Below are positions 36,962 to 47,101 of a DNA stretch of 64,000 nt, in pieces. Every line of letters starts with the position of its first letter. Position 1 is the first letter of the stretch. The notes under the pieces were generated by a model. That model ran no database searches, was not told the origin of the DNA, and saw only the letters and a program-made list of their open reading frames with translations. A program made the position numbers and the translations under genes. Origin of the DNA: Eopsaltria australis (Eukaryota > Chordata > Aves > Passeriformes > Petroicidae); contig JAVTVJ010000794.1 in NCBI GenBank assembly GCA_034509425.1, forward strand, positions 953,496 to 1,017,495. Direction: 5' to 3'.

Positions 36962-37575
36962 CACCGTCCGCCTTCTGTCCGGTGGTCTGGAGGGTGCAGT
37001 ACAAAGGTGGGTGCGACGGAGGGTTCCTGGTGGCCAGCCGGGTTCCCAGTCGCCGGGAGTTCCTTTCCCTTGCTCAATGCCTGCAGCTCCCAGTAAGGCA
37101 AATAATGTTGCGCACTGCTAGCTGAAAGGGGGATCTTCCGACTGGGTAAGAGAGACACTGTAGCCGATGGACTTGCAGCACTCTGAGGCACCAGAGTCGG
37201 AAGACCCCGAGCCCTCGGTGACACAGCCTTTTATTGTACAGGGTAAACCAATCACAGAGCGGCTCGGGGGAGGAACTAGGGAGGAGCAAGGGGTAAGGAA
37301 CCAACCAGGGAAGCGAGGGGGAGGAGCGGGGATAACAGACAACGGAACCATACAATCAACAACCGAGTAAACCAGAACTTTCTAGAACATGGGGGTGGCT
37401 GACTACTGATGGGCAGGTGGTGCTAACCAATCAGCCTGCGGGGCGTCCACTTGTCCAAGGTCCATCCTCCGTGGGACCAAACCAAGGCTTTGCCCCGCCT
37501 CAGGGAAGTTCTTCGTCATTCCCCCAGGGCTTCTTTAATGGAAAAGTCTCTTGGGACACCTGCACCACCGCCACA
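36959..37575 (-). mobile_element. solo LTR, family B, flanked by a 180-bp direct repeat
   Basis: This LTR is 617 bp long. On the minus strand it starts TGTGGCGGTGG at 37,575 and ends ACGGTGACA at 36,959. It has a perfect heat-shock-like motif (antisense at 37,375-37,387), a CCAAT-type GATTGGTTT (antisense near 37,246), AATAAAAGG (antisense at 37,230-37,235) and a GC-rich R/U5. It belongs with the units at 33.9 and 34.4 kb. There is no ordinary 4-6 bp target duplication; instead each end abuts one copy of a stretch of about 180 bp of host-like DNA. No proviral interior is present. Confidence 0.8.
37375..37387. promoter_or_regulatory. heat-shock-element-like motif in LTR family B
   Basis: The bases read GAACTTTCTAGAA, which is a perfect GAAnnTTCnnGAA array at the same U3 position as in the LTR at 34,384-35,126. 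Function is inferred. Confidence 0.55.
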
Positions 37576-37758
37576 GGTAAAATTAGCAGAGTCAGCTCAT
37601 TCCACAGCTCAGCTTTCCATAAATGTAGCATTGCCATGTATTCTTCAAAGACTAGTTTCACTTCAGCATAATTTCTATTCCTGATTAGGGTATTAACTGA
37701 GTTGTTGAAACTTCTAAAGTAGATAGGAAACTGCTTTGATTTCTCAGCTCTATAGTGT
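37576..37758 (+). repeat. 183-bp flank duplication, right copy
   Basis: This is the second copy of the segment at 36,779-36,961, starting at the base after the LTR terminus. Beyond 37,758 the sequence (ACGTTTTACTG) has no counterpart after the left copy, where the LTR begins. Differences from the left copy are T for C at four sites and A for G at one. Confidence 0.95.
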
Positions 37759-38317
37759 ACGTTTTACTGCTGCTGTAACAGTTACAACTGACAGAGATAT
37801 TGATAATTAAATACTTTTTGGAGATTTGCAGCAACATTGTGGTTCAGATAGGAGACAGATTTCATGCTGAAAACTCTCTTCTTTAACAAGTGCTCATACA
37901 CTTTTATGTAACTACTGATTCATACAAGCCATTAAAGTCCCTGGTTTTTAACCAAAGCCAGGTCTGCAAGTGTGTAATTATAGATAAGGTGCTAAAGGTA
38001 ATTATAGATAAAGGTGCTTGAGCTGGGGACTCTCATTTGACTGAGACACCAGCACAGAAGGCTTATTTTTGGTTTGAGGTGTTTTCTCTGTGTTTATTGC
38101 TTATGCAGGTAGCTTGCTGCTCAGGTAAGTGTCCAAGAACTTAACTTTTTGCAGGCATTATGAAGAAGAGTCTGATCCCTAACTCAGGAGCAGTAGGCAA
38201 CAGAGTAGCCAGGAGGAAAGCACTGAAGTGTGTACATATACACCTGCATCCAACTCTGTTACGAGTTGCAGTGCACTGTTGCAGTGTGTGAGCATGCAGC
38301 ACTGTTGTGTTTGGTGT
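37759..38317. other. gene-free stretch with a short tandem duplication
   Basis: No gene is seen. A 24-bp tandem duplication is present at 37,974-38,019: GTAATTATAGATAAGGTGCT, then AAAG, then GTAATTATAGATAAAGGTGCT. Confidence 0.6.
37974..38019. repeat. two-copy tandem repeat, about 24-bp unit
   Basis: Two adjacent copies of GTAATTATAGATA(A)AGGTGCT differ by a single base indel. It is a simple local duplication with no evident function. Confidence 0.85.
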
Positions 38318-38760
38318 AGTGGAGGGGCTGGAATGTACAGAGCTGCAGTTGGTGATGGCATGGTTGAGAGCCTCTGGGTAAGAATTAAGGAACAAACAAA
38401 TGCAGTGGGTGTCATCATGGGAGTCAACCACAGTCCATCCAGCCAGGACAATGACACTGGGTAGGAAACTAAGGGACACCTCCAAATCAACCCCCTTTCT
38501 CTTTATGGGGGAATTCAACCTATTGAAGGTTAATTGTGAATACCACACAGCTGGTACAAATGGCCCAGGAGATTTCTAAAACAGTAAATTGACAGTAACT
38601 TCTTGGTACAAGTACTCAGGTAGTCAATCTGGAGAGGTGCCCTCCATGCATTGTTTCCTGTTATCAGAGAGGGTCTTGTGGCTGAAGTGTCAATTGGTGG
38701 CTGACATGACCAAAGCAACCATGAAGTCTTTGAGTTTGAAGTCTTGGGTGCCTTGCCTAT
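38318..38760 (+). mobile_element. CR1 LINE endonuclease-domain fragment
   Basis: This is an internal CR1 ORF2 piece from the apurinic-like endonuclease domain, not the 3' end. The in-frame strings VESLWVRIKEQTN and VIMGVNHSPSSQDND match the conserved VESLWVRIKG and VGV(Y)YRPP(S)QD region. Further on, after frame changes, segments of the pattern 'EYHTAGTN' and 'REGLVAEVSIGG' are readable. Several shifts and stops break the frame. A CR1 fragment without its 3' end means the rest was deleted or rearranged, since CR1 copies are normally truncated from the 5' side. Both edges are approximate. Confidence 0.75.
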
Positions 38761-41700
38761 ACCTGTCTTGCTGCTAAGATGGAGCAGGTGAGCACAGCTG
38801 GAAAATGTTTTTTATTAACATGTCCATGGCAAAGCCAACCCATGTTGTCACCTTGGGACGCTGCTTGGGTTGTGAGCCAGTCACCATCTCTAAAGACTGG
38901 CTTGGTGCTGGCAGCATTAATCCTTTGGTCACGCCACCATGCAGGGTCACCAGAGCAGCTTGCGCAGAGCCTGGAGCACCTGCCTGAAGCAGGAGGGTTC
39001 AGACAGTCTGCTCACTAAGGGCTTCCAGCTTGGGAGGTGAGGGGTGGGTGGGAAACGGGCTGGGCAGGTCACATGCCAGGCGCTCAGCCCATGCCTCATG
39101 ATGGGCAGGCATGGGGATCCTCTCCTCTGCAGTACACGAGCTTTGGTCTCTGCCATCTTCTCCATGGGACAGTTCCAGGACACTGCATTTGTCCCATTCT
39201 TCCTGTTCCTTGTCCCAGGCCCCTTTCTTGGCATCTGGCACTGGCACAATTGCTTCCCTGACTGCCTCTCCCTACTGCCTGCAGGGGGCATGGGCTTCCA
39301 GCTGGCTTGGTGAGGGACTGGGTGGGCAGGAAGAGCTATGCAGGGCAGGGACCTGCTTCTCTATCCCTGCTGCTGTTGCCTGCTCACCAAAGACTGAGGA
39401 ACCGCTGCCTTTGTAGAAGAGAGAGGCGCATGGTTCTTCTCCTCCTCAGGACCTCCAGCCAGAGTGGCAGCTGCCAGCTTGGTGTCCACGGGACCTGTGG
39501 GCCAGAGATGCACTGAGCAGGTCACCTACCTCTCCTGCTGCCTCTCTGGCCATGCTGCTGGGACAGCTGGGTCACTCCTGGGGACCAGTGTGGGGGCCCT
39601 GTGAGAGATCTGGGTACAGGGGCTTGACCCAGATGGTGTGAGCTGTCAGGCATTCCCAGTTCTGTGGCAGCTCTTTCTTACTGTTGTTTATCCCTTGAAG
39701 AAACTCTTGATCATTGTGCCTGGGATCCTTTGTCTGGGAGCTAAGACATGAGTTGCAGCTGTCTTGACACAGCAGCAAGCCTGGCTTCAGCCCTCAAGCG
39801 GCTCCATGTGGTCCTGTCCCACCACTGGCCTCTCTCTCCTGCTACACCCATTCTCTGTCTTGTCTGGGAGTAGGGGTTTGCCTTCTCCTTCATAGACATC
39901 TCCAATTATTTTTCTGGAGACAGCAGCAGAAGCCAGATACCAATTCAGCTATAGGCTGCTCAGTGAAACATTATGCCTGACAGCCTTTAGAGTCTCTTAT
40001 GTTCTGTATGTAGGTAGAGGCTTTTCTGCTTAGCTGTATTCACTCCTTGTTTTCTAACTTTACCGTTTGGAGACGTAAGAGAAGTTCAACCCCAAAATTT
40101 TGTGTCTTAAGGAGAATTAAGGTGCATGTAAAACTTCGGAAAGAAGAAAGTTTCAAGCTTGGGTACTAATGTTTTACAATGGGTGATATACCTAAAGACC
40201 TAAGGGGATTAGGCAGTATACGGAGCATTACAAAAGGATCCTACTAACCAGGTCAAACTAACAGGATCACATGTGGAAAGGTAAAACTGCAAGGCAAAAT
40301 ATTTACCTCTTTAATACCTTAGCTCTGCACCTAAGTGAGCCCATGGGATCACAGTCTATTTTGAGTATATGCAGACAGTCAACTGAGCAGGAAGGCTTTA
40401 TTGATATGTAATTGTTTTCCAGAGAAAACTATACTTATTTATTATTTAAGGGCTATTTATGTCTCCCCGCAATTTTCTGGAAACATATCCAGATATCTTA
40501 AAACAACTGTATTTGTTTTCATCGTTTCCTGAGAGGAATTACAGGTTCATTTGCTCTAATTCAGCTGTGCTTAATGTTGGTACCTCTGCAGTGCCCCAGG
40601 TTCCACTGGAGTATGACACCTTTCTTCATAAACTCCTGGTGGGACCTTCAATCATTCACAGATATTAACATAATAATTCACGTCCCAGATACTTTTCCTT
40701 AGGAGCTTGCTAGTTACTGAAAGAGAGCTGGAGTGATTACATTTCCTAAATCAGTTACTTGTTTTCCTGTTCATTATGGAAATGTATTTTTATTAGGCCC
40801 CCTATAAAGCAAAACTCAAGATTGTTACTGCTGTTGAACCAACCCTGATTTATAAGTTGTTATGTTCTCACTCATGAACAAATATGGTTAGCATTGAGTC
40901 CTTCCTGTAGCTCTGACTGTTTATTTAAGGCATTTCCTAAGGGTAGGACATAATGGCAATCCATAGCAAGTTAATTTGATTATTTTATGGCCATAAATCA
41001 GGTTTTAAATTGATTCAGCAATGAACAGTATGAGGCTTTATCCTTTGGGATCCTCATGTGTTGTAACTCCCCCATGCACCAATAATTAATTGTTATTCAT
41101 TATTGCCACCAAAATTAGGATGCACTAGCTATGGTTCAGCAATGACAAAAAATTTCCTTTGCTGATTTTAGGTTGTAGATGTTGCTCTGTTTCCCGTCTC
41201 GGAATGATGCAATGGCTAAACTGGAGGACTTGGGCATGCAATTAACTCTGTTTCTGCTTAGACCAGAACATGCAACGTTGTGATGCTATTGAGTGTGGCT
41301 GCAAATTTAAAGAGGGAGATTTTCAGCTGTTGATTTTTCTCTTTCTGTTCATGCTGTTATCAGCTAAGCACTAAGAGGATGTAATGCAGCTTCCTCTTCT
41401 CTGTGCTACAGTGGAAGATGCAGGATGATAGGGTCTGCTAGACACAGTTTATTTATGATAGCTAATTTTGTGCTCCTGTTAGTTTTGCCCCTTCACTAAG
41501 TGGTCATGAACTTGTTATGCTATGGTATTGGGAACAAATACAGGACTTTATTATGGCCTCTGGATTTCATTGGGGGAACGTGGGCCACTGGATTTAACTC
41601 ATGTCAGCCTTGCAAATTCTGTGAGTCTGAAAAAGGTCTGCAAAAGGGTAAAACACTTCAAATTTTCCTTTTGCTTCTTTCCCTGTGATTTTCTAGAGTG

Positions 41701-42496
41701 TCAAGTCTGATGCAGCAGGATCCAATCCTGTTACTATGCTACTTCACGTTATTGTCTTTAAGGTGCAATGTGGTGGTCTTTCTGCACCCTGTCCCAGGCA
41801 GGGTAGGGTGATGCCTCCCCTGGGGGTCATGAGGTGGGTTACATGATGATCTACCAGTCCCATCACTTTCCTACTCACCACTCTGCTGTCATGTGGCTGG
41901 AAGTGGAGCTGTGTCGCAAGGTGTGTTCCAGATGGTTTCTTGAGTTTTCCTTGAGGGTAAGGCCACAGGGTGTTTGTGTAAGAGGTGGTGTAGTTTGGGT
42001 GGGTGGCTTTTCCTGCTGACCTGACTTCACCAGCTCACCTGTATCACTGTAGCCACTAAATCACGTGAACATGCTGAGAGCAGAAATGGATCTGCAGCAA
42101 CCAAGCTTAACCTGGTGTCGATGTATTGTACAGTGGCTTGGTGTGATGTCTGCAGACATGGGTCTACGGCTGCAGATCCGAGTACTGCTCCTCTGTTGTG
42201 TGTTATCACTGCTAAAAATGCCACTGTCTCATCTCCAGAAAGTTGCCTTGGACTCCTTTCCCTGATTGCATGAAGTGTGTATCAGAGTGAAGGTCCTCTT
42301 AGCCCAGAGTCTTGTCTCCCATGTTCACCCTTGGTGGATGCTCAGATTAATAAGAAGCTGGTAATGTACTGAGCTCTCCAGCCTCCCTCTGCATTCAGGA
42401 GGAACAGGCAAGAGTTGGCACAGATGTCAGTTGCCACTTTTGTTATTCTCTCAGTTGTGTAGTTCTTATACAGATTTGTTTTCTTAAAATATAAAA
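38761..42496. other. gene-free stretch
   Basis: No exon is recognised. The part at 38.8-39.6 kb is relatively GC-rich and carries many overlapping open frames on both strands (up to 114 codons). None has a family motif, and open frames are expected by composition. From 39.9 to 42.5 kb the sequence is ordinary and AT-leaning. Confidence 0.5.
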
Positions 42497-42777
42497 GAAA
42501 CTGGCCTGGTTTGAAAGACAGGTGTCTGTTAAGGAAGGCAGGAGCCTCCCTTGGAATGGGAAACTGTAACCCCTCTTCCTCCGAATTATTATGAATTTGA
42601 AATCAAGAGGCTCTCAGGCAAAGATATGGGAATAGGAATAACAGTTCTTTACTAATATCTAAAACAAAGCTAACAAATAACAACAGCTATGGCGTTAACC
42701 AACAAACAGAACCAGGAACCCAGTGGCAGCCTGCTCGGCTTCAGGCACCTTTCCCTTCGGTGCAGTTCCAGTCACAG

Positions 42778-42829
42778 CCTGCAGGGGCGCTCTGGGTGCG
42801 GTGATTCCCCGGTGCCTGCAGGGGGCGCT
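42778..42829 (+). promoter_or_regulatory. two CTCF-like cores in LTR family A copy 2
   Basis: CCTGCAGGGGCGCT (42,778-42,791) and CCTGCAGGGGGCGCT (42,815-42,829) correspond in order and orientation to the pair in copy 1. Retention in two separately inserted, diverged copies suggests they belong to the ancestral LTR. Confidence 0.5.
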
Positions 42830-42857
42830 CCGGCGTGAGCTCAGGTCGCACACGGCA

Positions 42858-42865
42858 ATGGCGGC
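42858..42865 (+). promoter_or_regulatory. YY1-like core in LTR family A copy 2
   Basis: The octamer ATGGCGGC is identical to the one in copy 1 at 26,549-26,556 and also follows the CTCF-like pair. Confidence 0.45.
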
Positions 42866-43427
42866 TGCCCGAGGCACGGAGGGATGGAGGAGAGCCCTTG
42901 CTCCACAGACCCTCGGGAGGGGCAGCTGGTGTCGGTGCCACAGCAGGATCCTCACAGCGAGCTGGGACAGCAGGAGGCCCTGGCGTGCAGGGGGAGCCCA
43001 GTTACAGTGTAGCAAAAAAAAAAAACTCGAGCGGGGTGGAGGAGCAGGGAAGAGACAGGCTAGTGGAAGGCAGGTCGACTCCCGATGGGGGGTAGAGGGA
43101 AAAAACTCACAGTGGAAAGATGGACAGCTCTGCGCTGGCTTCTCAGTGGCCGTGGGTTCAGCAAGCAGCAGCTCCGGCTCTCAGAGTCCCGAGCAAGAGG
43201 CCGCCCTCCACCTGCACTTGCTTTTTCAGTCTCCAAAATCTCACCTTGTCCCTGCTTCCATGAGAGCGATTCTGCCCCACCCTGCCAAAGAGAAAGGCTC
43301 TAGCCCTGTGCTTTGTTCTCTTAGGTACTCAGCCATTAGCCCAGTCATTAGTCCCTTAGCAACCCATGGGAGAAAAATTCCTGAGGAAAAAACAAAAAAA
43401 AACCTAGATCCAAACTCCAACAGAAAC

Positions 43428-44750
43428 CTTTACCAAAAGATGCACCTCCACTGGCTAATTTCCCTTCTCAGTTTTTATTTTAACCGCTGTTTTATTTGAG
43501 TCTCTTGCTTGCAAAGCTGAAGGGTGTTATTTCTTTTCAGTAGATTCCCATGTGGATATTAGTCAGCAGAGCTCTGTGGGATCAGTTTGTGTTAACTGAG
43601 AGTTTGTCCCTGGAATTATAAATGTGGTAGAGCTTCAAGGCCTGTAAAAGTTCACGAGAGGAGTTTCTCCACTCATGAGTGATGTGTTAGATTGCCCAGG
43701 TCAACTTCACAGCTATTACTACAGAGTAAAATAACCAACTTAATCTGATTAGGACCAGTGTGATGTGCATCTGTACGACTGTAGTGTGCTGATGTCTGTG
43801 CTCAGTGATTATCAGAGCAGAGCAGACCAAGTGAGAATGGATAAGATGCTACTTCTATGCTGCTGCTGTCTTGTTGTTGCAAAGGCTTTGCGATCTGCAT
43901 CCTCTAAAAGCAGGGCCCCTAATTAATTTAAATGGTACTTACGTACTATGAACTTTTTTTACTCCAGATAACCTTGGATATTTTAAAGCTTTGTGCCTTA
44001 CTGGTTTTTTTTATTACACATTTCTAGCAGTTTTGCGACTCAATTGCTCACAGCTTTTAATAGCATGATAGAGTAGAACCTCAGGTGACAGAAGTCTGCA
44101 CAGTTTTTACTAAAGCAGTGAAATTATATTGACTTATGCAAGCTGAGTGTCTGGCATTTTGGGGTTTTTTTCACACTAGACAGTGAAAATCCTTCTGATG
44201 TATCTCAACCATGCACTTGATTCAGTTTCTTCGTGAGAGTACAGTGGTACTCTATAGTATAAAGAACTGAAAAAACCTCATAGCTGTGTTACAAGGTTAT
44301 TTAGAGGAATAATCAAAACTCAAAGGTGTTTGGGTGTGCAGCCATGCAAAGGAAAGTCTAGAGGTGTCACATAACTTTACCTTTCTACTAGAGCAAGGGG
44401 AAGATATAAAGATGTTCTTGCAGGATGCTTGCAGGATACTACATGCCTGAGTGGTCCTGGCTGTCCACAGCCTCTCCTGGTGCAGTGGGTCTGTTTAGAT
44501 GGAGGTAAGGGGAGATGGCAGCCATGGTGGCTTAAAAAGGGCAGAGAACTCCCATCAGGGAACAAGAAGAAGGTGTTCTTTTGTGGATGGCTGTAGACGG
44601 TCTCCTACTGCCTCTATCCTAGCAGCTGTGCATACCACTAGAAACCAACAGCAATAGGTCAGTAGCCTCAGTAAGACTGGTCTTAAGCTTTACATCTTCA
44701 CATACAGTAACTTTCATTTTAAATGTTACAAGACTTTCCAAACTTGACTG
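43428..44750. other. gene-free stretch
   Basis: Nothing recognisable is seen apart from the adjoining repeats. Open frames are at most about 62 codons. Confidence 0.55.
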
Positions 44751-44836
44751 AAGATGGTCCTGAGAAATCTGATCCAACTGCTTTGAGCAGGACATGGAGA
44801 TCACAACCTCCAGAGGTCCCTATCAACCGCTACCTA
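44751..44836 (+). mobile_element. CR1 LINE 3' remnant, plus strand
   Basis: The stretch GGTCCTGAGAAATCTGATCC, then TGCTTTGAGCAGGACATGGA, then CCTCCAGAGGTCCCTATCAACC follows the order of the CR1 3' untranslated region. The octamer tail is lost. It is short and diverged. Confidence 0.7.
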
Positions 44837-46654
44837 CACTGCTCCATTTCAGTGGGACACTGAAGACTTCACAGTCAGTGATGCAGCAGCAGGTTTCCTG
44901 ACTCTGCAGAAATTTTGTAAAATACAGAGAATATTGGTCTGTTGTCTGTTAGATACTCAGCTGACTTGTAAAGCATACTTGGTGTTAGCACCTAGATGAA
45001 ATTAGATTTTTTGAAGCAGAAGTCTTTAGCTGAAATGTTTAGGGACAGAAGTCGTAATCTGTAAGATGTAAGAAAATACCCAGAGAAAGTGCTTACGGGT
45101 AGACAAGAATAGTGGATTTCATCTTGTCACCTACCTATAATCTCCAAGACCCAGAAATTGTCTTTTATTCCAGGCACCTCAGTTGATCAATCAGGGAGAA
45201 AGTTTTCAGATTATTTTTATAATGTGTTCACTTTCTCCTTTCTTAACATTTTTCAAAACTTCAAAAAGTGAAATTCTCCTACAACAAAAAAGTGACTTGG
45301 ATCCGCCAACTTTAACTTTGTGATTCTAGTTTAGGTAAAAGGATTTCATAGACCATATAATGCCATAGCCATCACAGATTTCTGCTAGTTCACTTGTTTC
45401 AGCTTATTTCAGAACAGCTGTAGTGAGCTGTTGGCAGCATGATGTAACCCCATTTACTGTAACCCTTTGTGCCTGACCTGTCAGCCAGTTGTTCACCCAT
45501 CACAGAATGTATTTATCTAGATGTATTTTCCCCCTAGTTTCTACTAAGCAATTTGGTTTGTGTGATACTGTATGGTTATCTCTTCTGTTTGAAATAGCAT
45601 CATACTGAAACTTGTCATAGAAGTTGCCAACTTGGAAGCACATAAAAAAAAAAAAGAAAGAAAAGAAAGAGGGAGTTTTGCTTTGATCCCGTTGGCCAAA
45701 CTTGATATACTGCCTGAGGGTGAATTAACACTTTTATTTTCAAATGTGAGATCCCACTGCTCCAAAGTCCAAATAGCTTTGTGGCGTTTTGATATTGTGA
45801 AAGAGAGTTCTGGTATGGAATGAGCAATGTAATATTTGAATGTCATGGTCTCTTCCTATGTAGTGGTAAATGGTGCCTATCAAAAGCGCTAGTTTGTTTT
45901 ACTGATTGGTTTGCAGAAGCACCCAGCATTTCAGATTAGTCCAAATTACCTTTGAACTTCTTAGGCCTGCAAAATTAGCCTAGATAATCTTGAAAGAATA
46001 AATTGCCCTTAATGTTTCCAGTAATTTCTGGTTAGACTCGTATGACGCCATGTAGTGGTTTTCTTTGAGCACTGTCATGAAACTCCCAAATCAAAGGCAT
46101 ATGAAAATGAGTAATAATTTATTAAAATAATAAAATTGGATAACTGCTGACTGCACCTGAAAATGGTGCACATCCACAATGGGTTCTTGTCCTAGGAGAT
46201 ACTTAGGTTGTTGGAGGACATGTCTTCTGCCTAGGGAGAGAATGGGAGAAGTGCTATCACCCAGTAAAAGGTGGTCAGCTTCTACAGGACGGTGTGGTAA
46301 CTTACCAATAATGGGTGCATAAGCTTCATAACAACTTACTCATACTGATAGTGACATTATTTTGATACATCTGAATTTTGTGTCTCTTCCTGAGTGCAGT
46401 CTTTGACAAATTGATTTTTATTGCTTTCTATGAAAAGGCAGTGTGTTTCTACTTACCTATTAGGTTTCAGAGGAGTTGTAGGTGACAGAAAACACATACA
46501 CTCATTATTTGCCCATGGTTTGAAAGAAAATAAAGATAGGGTCAGGTTTTGATAATGCTTCTGAAATGGAAATAAAAGAACTGGCGATGTGCAGTTGGCT
46601 TACCTGAGGACAGGTGCCTGCACCCATATTGACAGTTCAGTAATGAATCACATG
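44837..46654. other. gene-free stretch
   Basis: No exon is recognised. An A-rich AAAGAAAG tract lies at about 45,645-45,672. A possible short LTR-like interval at 46,073-46,355 was considered and not accepted. Confidence 0.5.
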
Positions 46655-47101
46655 ATAATATCTTTATTGATGATCTGGATAAGGAGATCAAGGGCACCCT
46701 CAGTCTGTTTGCAGGTGACAGCAAGTTGGGTGGGAGTGTTGATCTGCTGGAGGGCAGGAAGGCTCTACAGAGGGATCTGGACAGGCTGGATTGATGGGCC
46801 AAAGCCAATTGTGTGATGTTCAACAAGACCCAGTGCTGGGTCCTGACCTGGAGTCACAACAACCCCAGGCAATGCCACAGGCTGGGACAGAGTGGCTGGA
46901 AAGGAGCTGGGGGTGCTGGTGACAGCAGCTGAACATGAGCCAGGGTGTGCCCAGGGGGCCAAGAAGGCCAATGGCATCCTGGCCTGGATCAGCAATGGTG
47001 TGGCCAACAGGAGCAGGGCAGGGATTGTCCCCCTGTGCTGGGCACTGGTGAGGCCACACCTCGAGTGCTGTGTCCAGTTCTGGGCCCTCAGTGCAAGAAA
47101 G

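Larger units (their letters stand above)
42497..43427 (-). mobile_element. solo LTR, family A copy 2, GAAAC target duplication
   Basis: The LTR occupies 42,502-43,422 (921 bp). On the plus strand it begins TGGCCTGGTTTGAAAGACAGG and ends AACTCCAACA, and it is bracketed by the exact 5-bp duplication GAAAC (42,497-42,501 and 43,423-43,427). It is homologous to the LTR at 26,172-27,286 but about 190 bp shorter, partly because it lacks the TCTG microsatellite. The same CTCF-like pair and YY1-like octamer are present. The orientation is inferred as for copy 1. The 258-codon plus-strand frame at 42,723-43,499 crosses the LTR end into flanking DNA and is not a gene. Confidence 0.88.

Noticed and set aside
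38947..39416. Cluster of overlapping frames in GC-rich DNA, considered as a possible exon or CpG promoter
   Set aside because: No protein signature is present, and the sequence is not particularly CpG-dense.
42723..43499. 258-codon plus-strand open frame, the longest in the window
   Set aside because: It begins inside a GC-rich solo LTR and runs out through the LTR end and target duplication. It has no domain, and the homologous LTR at 26.2 kb does not conserve the frame. Its length follows from high GC content.
46073..46355. Interval starting TGTCATGAAACT and ending ATAGTGACA with TTTATT near the left, LTR-like
   Set aside because: The flanks do not form a target duplication, the length (283 bp) is short, and no other copy in the window supports it.
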